NCBI GenBank assembly: GCA_934270475.1
Contig: CAKQPS010000004.1
Span: forward strand, 1-64,000
Reading direction: 5' to 3'
DNA length: 64,000 nucleotides
DNA from: an uncultured Alphaproteobacteria bacterium
GTDB taxonomy: Bacteria > Pseudomonadota > Alphaproteobacteria > RF32 > CAG-239
Part shown: positions 37,526 to 44,703 of the stretch, in pieces
Position numbering within the stretch: position 1 is the stretch's first letter
How the letters are laid out: each line of letters starts with the position of its first letter
The notes under the pieces: model-generated
What the model was told of the DNA's origin: nothing
Databases searched by the model: none
The model's input: only the letters and a program-made list of their open reading frames with translations
Position numbers and translations under genes: made by a program

Positions 37526-38818
37526 CTAATCGCTTTCTTTTATGCGTTCTATGTTTGCGCCCACAGCTTTAAATTTTTCTTCCAAATGTTCATAGCCGCG
37601 GTCAAGATGATATACACGATTGACAATGGTTTCGCCTTCTGCCACCAAACCAGCCAAAATCAAAGCAAATGAAGCGCGCAAATCCGTTGACATCACCGGC
37701 GCGCCGGAAAGTTTTTTCACTCCGCGCACAATCGCCGAGGCATGCCCATGCACATTGATGTTCGCGCCCATACGAATCAGCTCCGGAACGTGCATAAAGC
37801 GGTTTTCCCAAATACTTTCCGTAACCATAGCCGCACCGTTGGCAACACACATCAAAGCCATAAATTGAGCTTGCAAATCTGTCGGAAACCCAGGATAATA
37901 GTCGGTATAAACATCAACGCCCTGCAAATCAGCATGCTGTGCGTCTACAATAATGCCGTTTGCCGTGCGTTCCACCATTGCCCCTGTTTTTTGCAAAATA
38001 TCCAGCGGCGACTGCAGGTAGTCGGCGTTGGCGTTTACCAGCTCCAAACGTCCGTGGGTAATAGCGGCTGCAACAGCGTATGAACCAGCTTCTATGCGGT
38101 CGTTGATAATCTCATGAGTAACGCCGTGCAGTTTATCCACCCCGTGAATAGTCAAAGTTGAGGTATTTGCACCTTCTATGTTTGCGCCCATTTTATTCAA
38201 AATATCTATAAGGTCGGCAATTTCCGGCTCTTTAGCGGCATTTTCAATAATGGTATCGCCTTCCGCCAAAGTCGCAGCCATTAAAATATTGCAGGTAGCA
38301 CCGACCGAAGCCGAATGGAAAGTGATATGCGCGCCTTTCAGACGATCTTTAATATCGGCAATCACATAGCCGTTTTTGATTTCAACATTGGCGCCCATTT
38401 GCTCAAGCGAGCTTAGATGAATGTCCATCGGACGGGCTCCGATAGCGCAGCCGCCAGGCAAAGAAAGTTCAACATGGCGGTATTTTGTCAGTAACGGACC
38501 TAAAACATAATAAGAAGCCCGCATTTTGCGCACATAATCATAAGGCGCAACAAGACTGGTCGGCTGCGGAGTATGATATGTAAACGTCTGCGTAATGTGC
38601 CCGTTCAGCTCTTCTTGCTTGCCCTCAATCTGCGTACCGATTTGCTGCAGCAGCAAATTAAGCGAGGTAATATCCGAAAGAATCGGTAAATTGCGCAAAG
38701 TCACCGGCTCATCAGTCAACAGCGAAGCGCAAATAATCGGTAATGCGGTATTTTTAGCACCGCTGATAAAAACTTTTCCAAACAACGGGTTACCGCCGAT
38801 AATTTTGATTTTATCCAT
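37526..38818 (-). CDS. murA: UDP-N-acetylglucosamine 1-carboxyvinyltransferase
   Basis: The 430-residue protein has the repeated EPSP-synthase-fold halves. Key segments are SGAKNTALPI near the start (UDP-GlcNAc binding), LPGGCAIGARPMDIHL with the fosfomycin-sensitive Cys, and the C-terminal DLRASFALILAGL. It commits UDP-GlcNAc to peptidoglycan synthesis using phosphoenolpyruvate. The gene is translationally coupled to a 49-codon gene whose stop lies inside the murA start region (AATGGATAA). Confidence 0.96.
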   Translation of the reverse strand: MDKIKIIGGNPLFGKVFISGAKNTALPIICASLLTDEPVTLRNLPILSDITSLNLLLQQIGTQIEGKQEELNGHITQTFTYHTPQPTSLVAPYDYVRKMRASYYVLGPLLTKYRHVELSLPGGCAIGARPMDIHLSSLEQMGANVEIKNGYVIADIKDRLKGAHITFHSASVGATCNILMAATLAEGDTIIENAAKEPEIADLIDILNKMGANIEGANTSTLTIHGVDKLHGVTHEIINDRIEAGSYAVAAAITHGRLELVNANADYLQSPLDILQKTGAMVERTANGIIVDAQHADLQGVDVYTDYYPGFPTDLQAQFMALMCVANGAAMVTESIWENRFMHVPELIRMGANINVHGHASAIVRGVKKLSGAPVMSTDLRASFALILAGLVAEGETIVNRVYHLDRGYEHLEEKFKAVGANIERIKESD

Positions 38819-38960
38819 TGTTTTGCTCCTTTTCCTGTTTACGTCGATTTAGTTCTTCCTGCTGTTTTTTGCGTTTTTGCAGATTCTTTTGCAAAGCTTT
38901 GGCTTCTTTTTCAAAACGCAGCTGTTGCGCCGATTTTGGCGGATTTTTAGACGCTGACAT
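38811..38960 (-). CDS. Small basic coiled-coil protein, 49 aa, upstream of murA
   Basis: The minus-strand frame 38960-38811 has AAGGAGAATTGGT before its ATG and ends TAA overlapping the murA start by eight bases. The product is almost entirely charged helix (FEKEAKALQKNLQKRKKQQ), Lys/Glu/Gln-rich, without aromatic core, so it is probably a short coiled coil. It is most likely cotranslated with murA. Family unknown to me. Confidence 0.65.
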   Translation of the reverse strand: MSASKNPPKSAQQLRFEKEAKALQKNLQKRKKQQEELNRRKQEKEQNNG

Positions 38961-39087
38961 ACCAATTCTCCTTAAAATGATTATGCTTCATCATAAAAAA
39001 TTAAAGTCTAAAAGCCTAGTAAAATCTTGATTTATCAACACCTTTAACAGAGTTATAATTTTTTTTGAAAAAATATAAAAAAAGTTC

Positions 39088-39116
39088 TTGCAATTTATTT
39101 TTTTATAAGGTATAGA
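39088..39116 (+). promoter_or_regulatory. Promoter of tRNA-Gly
   Basis: TTGCAA at 39088 and TATAGA at 39111 are separated by 17 bases, and the tRNA starts about 20 bases later. Confidence 0.65.
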
Positions 39117-39136
39117 ATATCTTGTTCGCAGATGAT

Positions 39137-39211
39137 GCGGGTATAGCTCAGGGGTAGAGCGCAACCTTGCCAAGGTTGATGTCGTGGGTCCGAATCCCAT
39201 TGCCCGCTCCA
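39137..39211 (+). tRNA. tRNA-Gly (anticodon GCC), integration target
   Basis: The acceptor GCGGGTA pairs with TGCCCGC (one mismatch-like pair), the discriminator is T, and CCA is encoded. The anticodon stem CAACC/GGTTG encloses TTGCCAA, anticodon GCC. Its 3' half recurs at 42986-43036. Confidence 0.95.
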
Positions 39212-39217
39212 ATTTAT
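39167..39217. repeat. Attachment site copy 1 (tRNA-Gly 3' end)
   Basis: Fifty-one bases from the anticodon loop (TTGCCAAGG) through CCA to AATTTAT are identical to 42986-43036. This is the standard signature of tyrosine-recombinase integration at a tRNA 3' end. Confidence 0.92.
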
Positions 39218-39251
39218 TTAGTGAAATCAAACACTTATAAAAATGATTTTT

Positions 39252-39280
39252 AGAGAGGAATTCGCATCCTCTCTTTTTTT
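39252..39280 (+). terminator. Intrinsic terminator of tRNA-Gly
   Basis: AGAGAGGA pairs with TCCTCTCT around a seven-base loop, followed by seven T. Confidence 0.8.
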
Positions 39281-39657
39281 GTGCAAAAAGTTTTTACACG
39301 CTTACTATTCTTTTATTTCAAAGACTTAAAGCCTATAAACACAACGACACCAACCTATGTTTTGCACACTTTTTTACACACTTTTGTGTAAAAATCCGTA
39401 ATTTTTTTTACACAACCTTCATTTGAAGGCAATTTGTTGTTCATATTTGACCGCCTTTGCGCATAAAAAAAAGGCTCCTTAAAAAGGAGTCGCTAACATT
39501 GAAGTTTCTTACAAATATTATATATAAAACAGGACTATATAAGACAGCGCAGAAATGTGCTGTTTTTTGTTATTTCCTACTTTTATTTTCTACCAACACC
39601 GCAAAAATTGCAAGCATTACAAAAAACGAACCAATGTAAAGATTGTTTATTTAAATT
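39281..39657. other. Non-coding left end of the first island
   Basis: No convincing gene. It contains a palindrome CCTTCATTTGAAGG near 39416 and one copy of AATTTGTTGTTCATATT (39431-39447), which recurs three times near 56851-56966. The minus-strand terminator at 39465-39490 lies here, and several short repeats of ACACTTTTxTACACA occur near 39365-39390. Confidence 0.6.
39465..39490 (-). terminator. Intrinsic terminator downstream of the first HNH gene
   Basis: CTCCTT and AAGGAG form a tight hairpin. On the minus strand eight T follow. Confidence 0.65.
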
Positions 39658-40542
39658 TTAATCGTCTACCTCTAAATCACTTTTACCTAAATTACATTTA
39701 GAGCATAATGTTTGCAGATTATCTATTGTCGTTTCTCCACCTTTTGACCAAGGTTTTATATGATCAATATGCAAAATTACAGTAGGATTTGTTGCTGGGG
39801 ATGCACCACAAATACAACATTTAAAATTATCTCTAGCCATAACCTTAAATCGTAATCGTAAATTTATATCCCTTGTCGTTTTGTGCAAATTAGTTTTATT
39901 TTCTTCTCCACTATAATTAATTTTAGTGGATACATTGTCTTTAATGTTTTCAATCTTTTCATCATTAATATAATTGATAAAATGTATTAAAGCGTTTCTC
40001 CAACCACCAAATTTTCGTGTATATGAATTAAGGCTATATTTGGATAACCCCTTTTTTATATCAGTTGTTGTTGGTTGCCGTCCTAATAAAATCCATAAAC
40101 GTTCAATTTCTGTAAATAAGTCTACTTCGGAAATGGAATGAATATATTGGATATCTAAATTACACATTTTCAATACATTGTTCCATCCTTTATACTTTTT
40201 TTCAAGAGTTGTACCACTATATTTCCCATATTTGGTATATTCTTTTCGCGTTAATGTTTTTTGACCTAAAATATCTAGTACTCTTTTGATATCATCTTTT
40301 ATATCATCAACTGAATAATTACATTTAAAATTATGTCCATGTGTTGCTAAATGAGACAGTTCCAAAATTTTTTTCCAGCTTCCTAATTTTCTTCTAATTG
40401 TAGACGAATGATATTTTCCATACTTATCATATTCTTGACTAGTTATAGAATCTTTTTTCAACTCATTTGCAACTCTAACAACATCCTGTATAAGTTCATC
40501 ATCACTTAAATTTCTATGATACTCATTCAGTACAAATTCCAT
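39658..40542 (-). CDS. HNH endonuclease with three homing-endonuclease-associated repeats
   Basis: The 294-residue protein has three helical repeats of about 50 residues: ending GSWKKILELSHL, GWNNVLKMCNL and GGWRNALIHFINY. Each has a [KR]YGKY- or KYS-type core, the homing endonuclease associated repeat that binds DNA. A linker and a C-terminal HNH domain follow: CCICGASPATNP, VILHIDHIKPWSKGG, TIDNLQTLCSKCN, with paired zinc Cys. It probably nicks or cuts DNA at a long site. Its close relative at 41094 is encoded in the opposite direction. A run of five 18-bp repeats each carrying the ribosome site precedes it. Probably a selfish or mobile-element nuclease. Confidence 0.88.
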   Translation of the reverse strand: MEFVLNEYHRNLSDDELIQDVVRVANELKKDSITSQEYDKYGKYHSSTIRRKLGSWKKILELSHLATHGHNFKCNYSVDDIKDDIKRVLDILGQKTLTRKEYTKYGKYSGTTLEKKYKGWNNVLKMCNLDIQYIHSISEVDLFTEIERLWILLGRQPTTTDIKKGLSKYSLNSYTRKFGGWRNALIHFINYINDEKIENIKDNVSTKINYSGEENKTNLHKTTRDINLRLRFKVMARDNFKCCICGASPATNPTVILHIDHIKPWSKGGETTIDNLQTLCSKCNLGKSDLEVDD

Positions 40543-40630
40543 TTTTATTTCCTATTATATTTTTATTTCCTATTATATTTTTATTTCCTATTATATTTTT
40601 ATTTCCCATTATATTTTTATTTCCCATTAT
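40541..40630. repeat. Five tandem 18-bp repeats over the start of the HNH gene
   Basis: The unit ATTTTTATTTCCTATTAT occurs three times, then ATTTTTATTTCCCATTAT twice, in perfect register. On the minus strand each unit reads as AGGAAATAAAAAT, a ribosome site with correct spacing. Only the unit at the gene border has ATG. Copy-number change would alter the leader without touching the coding part. Confidence 0.95.
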
Positions 40631-40701
40631 AATTGATAAATTGAATCATAGAGATGAATTATTAAAAAATATATAAAAGAAGGTTATAGATGATTTTTGA
40701 T

Positions 40702-40956
40702 TTACTCAATAGTCTCAAGTAAATTTTCCAAGTCTTTTATTTGTTTTTGTGATAGGCGCAATATATTTAATAATCCTTGATGTACTTTAATCATCATTGA
40801 ATATTGTTTTATTAAATATGATAATGTTTTAAATGCACCTCTTTTTGATTCTTCAATAAATTTTCTATCCATATATTCAAGATATAATTGTATTATTCTA
40901 TCGGCACTTTCTTCTGTTATTTTATTGAATAATCGTTCTATTTCTTCATCTGTCAT
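40702..40956 (-). CDS. Small hypothetical helical protein, 84 aa
   Basis: The start ATG at 40956 has AAAGGATTTATAAA before it; an ATG 18 bases earlier is possible. The product is highly helical (DEEIERLFNKITEESADRIIQL, ending IKDLENLLETIE) and charged. No family recognised. It lies between the two HNH genes and shares the minus-strand orientation of the first, so it might be an accessory or immunity-like partner, but only the position suggests this. Confidence 0.6.
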   Translation of the reverse strand: MTDEEIERLFNKITEESADRIIQLYLEYMDRKFIEESKRGAFKTLSYLIKQYSMMIKVHQGLLNILRLSQKQIKDLENLLETIE

Positions 40957-41093
40957 TTTTATAAATCCTTTCATAAATTATTAAACAGAATCATATTATA
41001 AATTCTTGTAAAAGAATTCAGCAAAGATTTTATTTTTCAACAAAATTGTTTAATAGAGCCTAATTCACAAAACAATCATAAATGGAGATTAGT

Positions 41094-41744
41094 ATGAAAT
41101 ATATATTAAGTATCTATAACAGAAATATTAGTGATGAAGTTTTGCTTCAAGATATGCTTAATGTGGCAAAACAATTAAATAAGGAAACAATAACTACTGA
41201 AGAATATAATAAATTTGGCAAATATAGTTCTTCTACAATAACAAGACGTTTTGGCTCTTGGTTCAAATGCTTAGAAAAAGCAAATTTAAAACCTTCTCGA
41301 AGTCCCTTAAACATATCAAAAGATGATTTATTTGAAAATATCGAACATCTATGGCAACATTATGGAAGACAACCTAAATATCACGAAATTACAAAACCAT
41401 TATCAGCATATTCTGTAGGAACTTATGAAAAGAGATTTGGGACGTATTACAATGCTTTAAAAGCATTTATTGAATATATTGACGGAGAGATATCAGAGCA
41501 ACATATTAAAAACTCAAATATTACGGAAAATCCAAGAAACATCAATTATAGATTAAGATTCAAAGTTATGCAACGAGATGGCTTTAAATGTCGAATTTGT
41601 GGCAGAAGCCCTGCAACAGATTCTTCTGTAATATTACATATAGACCACATTATTCCGTGCGCTAAAGGCGGAAAAGCAACAATGGATAATCTTCAAACAT
41701 TATGTTCTAAATGCAATCTAGGAAAAAGTGATTTAGACTTGTAA
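41094..41744 (+). CDS. HNH endonuclease with two homing-endonuclease-associated repeats (paralogue)
   Basis: The start ATG at 41094 follows GGAG. The 216-residue product has two helical repeats (GSWFKCLEKANL, and FGTYYNALKAFIEY), one fewer than its neighbour. The C-terminal HNH domain is almost the same: CRICGRSPATDSSVILHIDHI, TMDNLQTLCSKCNLGKSDL. It lies opposite to the 294-aa homologue with a small gene between. Duplication with loss of a repeat is the simple reading. DNA nicking or cutting is expected. Sequence-specificity might differ because the repeats differ. Confidence 0.86.
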   Translation: MKYILSIYNRNISDEVLLQDMLNVAKQLNKETITTEEYNKFGKYSSSTITRRFGSWFKCLEKANLKPSRSPLNISKDDLFENIEHLWQHYGRQPKYHEITKPLSAYSVGTYEKRFGTYYNALKAFIEYIDGEISEQHIKNSNITENPRNINYRLRFKVMQRDGFKCRICGRSPATDSSVILHIDHIIPCAKGGKATMDNLQTLCSKCNLGKSDLDL

Positions 41745-41935
41745 AAAAACATAGTTTTTAGAATATATACAGAACGGATTTTATATCCGCTTTCAACTCA
41801 TTCATTTGCGACAATGACAGTTTTTTGCAACGTTCTTTAGAGTACGCTTAAATATAACCAAGTTTTTATCCAACAGATTCATAATATTTTAAATTGCCGG
41901 TTGTATTATGATATAAATTATAAAGGAATCGAATT

Positions 41936-42583
41936 ATGGACGAAATCACAGACTTATTATCCGAAAAAAGGTTGGCAAAATACAAAGGAATAGCCAAAGA
42001 AGATGCTTTTAAATGCCACTTATTCAACTCGGAATTGGCAGAGTCATTTTATTCGTCATTGTCCTATTTTGAGATAATATTAAGAAATAAAATTGATATT
42101 GTATTCTCTAAATATTTGGGCGAGGACTGGATTTTTCAACCGCAATATCTTATCGGACGTAATAGAGAAAACATGGTATCGGCATTATCACATATCAAAG
42201 ATACAAAGAAAAGTCCGACAGATAAAAATCATATCATTTCTGAATTAAGTTTAGGTTTTGGGGTTTATCTGTTTTTACCAGCATACAATGATGTATTATG
42301 GAATAAATACCCACAGATGTTAAATGAAATTTTTGATAACAGTAAAAATAAAGTTGTTTTGCAAGTTATCTTCAGCAAATTGAACATTATAAGAATGTAT
42401 AGAAACAAAGTGTTTCATTATGGTTCAGTGTTAGCGGATATCAAAAATCCACCGGCAAGAATGCATAACCTTATATATAACACAATTAAAGAGATGAATG
42501 CTCAAAAATTGCTAAAACAACTTAAAAACATAGACACTTTTAATGAAAAATATCAACGTGGCAAAAAACTTGGAATATTTTAA
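41936..42583 (+). CDS. Abi-like protein with HEPN motif
   Basis: The 215-residue protein resembles Abi_2/AbiD-type proteins. Its N-terminal region is SYFEIILRNKIDIVFSKYL, and near the C-terminus R156-N-K-V-F-H161 is an R-x4-H motif, preceded by a long helix (QVIFSKLNIIRMY). HEPN proteins with this motif are usually RNases that cause growth arrest on phage infection. I see no obvious partner gene. The direct repeats at 42583-42825 just downstream could be an RNA partner, but that is speculative. Confidence 0.75.
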   Translation: MDEITDLLSEKRLAKYKGIAKEDAFKCHLFNSELAESFYSSLSYFEIILRNKIDIVFSKYLGEDWIFQPQYLIGRNRENMVSALSHIKDTKKSPTDKNHIISELSLGFGVYLFLPAYNDVLWNKYPQMLNEIFDNSKNKVVLQVIFSKLNIIRMYRNKVFHYGSVLADIKNPPARMHNLIYNTIKEMNAQKLLKQLKNIDTFNEKYQRGKKLGIF

Positions 42584-42825
42584 AACAATAAAGAAGGGTC
42601 TCACTCATAACCAGATAAAATCCTGCATAAAGGTGCTTAATATGAGATATACCCCTTCTATCTGTAAAAAGATATAACATTAAAAGGACTAAAAGTCAAG
42701 ATGAATTGTATGAAAGGCCTATTTAAAACCATTAAAGAAGGCATCACCTATAATCAGACAAAAGTCCTGCGTCAAAACGCTTAATATAGGATATATCCTT
42801 CCCTTCTGCAAAGAAATATATCAAT
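42583..42825. repeat. Two imperfect ~100-bp direct repeats after the HEPN gene
   Basis: A at ~42583-42680 and B at ~42725-42825 share AAACMATWAAAGAAG, ATAAYCAGA-AAA-TCCTGC, GCTTAATATRRGATATA-CCTT and TTCT-C-GYAAARAWATAT segments at a spacing of about 142 bp. They have no open frame. Similarity is high but not exact. Confidence 0.65.
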
Positions 42826-42985
42826 ACTGGGGGTAATTGTCAAATATATAGTGTGTCCAAGTCTAAAATATACTGAAACCTATACCAAAGTTGATAATGT
42901 CTACGATGTGCGAAAACATACCAATATCCGTAAAAATAACGTGATAAAATGCCCATAACAGCCACCTTTGGGATAATTTTTTTGG
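42825..42985. other. Non-coding right end of the first island
   Basis: AT-rich, with no supported gene. It leads directly into the second tRNA-Gly end. Confidence 0.5.
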
Positions 42986-43036
42986 TTGCCAAGGTTGATG
43001 TCGTGGGTCCGAATCCCATTGCCCGCTCCAATTTAT
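42986..43036. repeat. Attachment site copy 2 (duplicate tRNA-Gly 3' end)
   Basis: Exact 51-base copy of 39167-39217. It has no 5' tRNA half, so it is an integration scar, and the integrase gene starts 117 bases to its right. Confidence 0.92.
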
Positions 43037-43064
43037 AAGCCTTGATTTTCAAGGCTTTTTTGCT
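43037..43064 (+). terminator. Terminator after the second tRNA-Gly end
   Basis: AAGCCTTGA and TCAAGGCTT form a hairpin followed by TTTT. Like the full tRNA, this partial copy carries its own terminator, so the sequence beyond it was once downstream of a tRNA-Gly. Confidence 0.7.
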
Positions 43065-43152
43065 TTTAAAGACTGAAAAGTTTAGTCCGCTCCAAAAAAT
43101 CAAAAGCATTACAAATCAAGCACTTACACTTAAACCGTCGTCAAAATAACGT

Positions 43153-44667
43153 ATGGAGACTGAAATGCTTAAAAAGTGTGATGCAAACTGTGATGCAAAA
43201 GTACCCCATTTGTGGTTGCGCAATAATATTTTTTATTATAGAGTCGAACTTGAACGTGTTGGTTGTAAACGCCGATATAAGCGTATATCGTTACACACAG
43301 ACAATTTTTTCGAAGCAAGAGAGAAATTACGCGCAATGACAACAGATAAAAATTGGCCTTTTGATGAATTACGTCGCCTTTTCAATGAGTTAATCTTTGA
43401 TACAGACTTAGGACAAAGTTTAGGCAACGGCAACTATGGTATGCTGTCGCAATTACAGATACAAAAGCGATTATCAAAGCGTAATAAGCGTGAAAATATT
43501 GAAAAATTAAATCTGTTGGGAAGTATAGCTGTGCAATCCAATCAGATGAATTTAAGCCAAGAAGACCGGTTGTTAATAAAGCAATTTGTTGAGATGCGCC
43601 CGATGATTGAGGCATTTTTAGCTAATCAACCGACATCTTCAAAGCCTACATCGGCTCCATCGCGTAAAATTTCAGAAGTTTTGGACATGATGCTATTGAA
43701 GGCCAACAACTGCGATGATGAAAAACGGCGGAAGAAAAATACCATTACCAAGCTTTTGCAAGCTGTAGGCATATCGCTTGATGATGATTATGCAAAGTTT
43801 CACAATGCCGACGCAATCAGTGCAATTTCCAAAGTTGTGGTTGATCAGGCTGATTCCAAAGGTGATTATAAAAGAAAACAATTACGCTACATCAAAGAGT
43901 TAGCAACTTGCGGAAGCAATATCGATTCGGATTTTTACAAGCTTAGCGTAATTAACAACCTGCCAAACGTTGAAAAAACAAAAAAATCTGAGAAAAAACC
44001 GCATCTACCATATAGTGATGCGCAGTTGCTTGAGATGTTTAATCCGAAACATACTTATTTTAAAAAGCATCCGGACGCCTTTTGGGTGTGCATGATTGCT
44101 TTGTTTACCGGAGCACGAGCGAACAGTGCCATTACATTACAATATAATGATATTACTGAAAAAGATGGTATTTGGTGCATTAACTTTATTGAAAATCATC
44201 CGATTAAGCACTTGAAAAATGAAGCTTCAGAGCGAATTGTGCCGATACATCCGCAACTTTTGGATTTAGGCTTTGTGGATTATGTTAAACGTCGTCAAAC
44301 AGCACTTAACGCTAAAGGAACGGATTTTATCTTTCCGAAGTGCCAAACCAAAAGCGGAACATACAACAGTAGATACACGGTGCGGATGATTCTTAACTTT
44401 TTGCAGAAAATCGGAGTAAAATCAGGCACTAAAGACAGTTACGATTTTCACTCATTTAGAAAAAATGCCAGTATAGCTATGCAAAATGCCGGTATTATTA
44501 ATTCGTATATCATTAAGATTATCGGTTGGGAAGGCAAAAACACAATGGAACAGTCATATTCTAACCATAGCTTGCAACAGATAAAGACAGAGATGTCAAA
44601 GTTTAATTATGATTTCCTGTCCGATCACTTTACAAAATGGAAAGAGATTATGAAAAAAGCAAAGTAA
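43153..44667 (+). CDS. Tyrosine recombinase/integrase
   Basis: The 504-residue protein has a short N-terminal module (LWLRNNIFYYRVELER), a helical core-binding domain, and a C-terminal catalytic domain with Arg (FTGARANSAITLQ), His-x-x-Arg (FHSFRKNASIAMQ) and the Tyr (TMEQSYSNH). It recombines DNA at the attachment site and would move the second element. The gene starts just right of the att copy, the usual placement. It belongs to phage-type integrases of genomic islands. Confidence 0.9.
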   Translation: METEMLKKCDANCDAKVPHLWLRNNIFYYRVELERVGCKRRYKRISLHTDNFFEAREKLRAMTTDKNWPFDELRRLFNELIFDTDLGQSLGNGNYGMLSQLQIQKRLSKRNKRENIEKLNLLGSIAVQSNQMNLSQEDRLLIKQFVEMRPMIEAFLANQPTSSKPTSAPSRKISEVLDMMLLKANNCDDEKRRKKNTITKLLQAVGISLDDDYAKFHNADAISAISKVVVDQADSKGDYKRKQLRYIKELATCGSNIDSDFYKLSVINNLPNVEKTKKSEKKPHLPYSDAQLLEMFNPKHTYFKKHPDAFWVCMIALFTGARANSAITLQYNDITEKDGIWCINFIENHPIKHLKNEASERIVPIHPQLLDLGFVDYVKRRQTALNAKGTDFIFPKCQTKSGTYNSRYTVRMILNFLQKIGVKSGTKDSYDFHSFRKNASIAMQNAGIINSYIIKIIGWEGKNTMEQSYSNHSLQQIKTEMSKFNYDFLSDHFTKWKEIMKKAK

Positions 44668-44703
44668 TAGAGGGAATAATTAATATATTTAGGACGTAAA
44701 AAC

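Noticed and set aside
38991..39230. Minus-strand frame crossing tRNA-Gly (FGPTTSTLAR sequence)
   Set aside because: The known spurious frame produced by reading tRNA in reverse; a similar one lies at 42840-43109.
40541..40630. CRISPR array
   Set aside because: Units are 18 bp in direct contact with no spacers.
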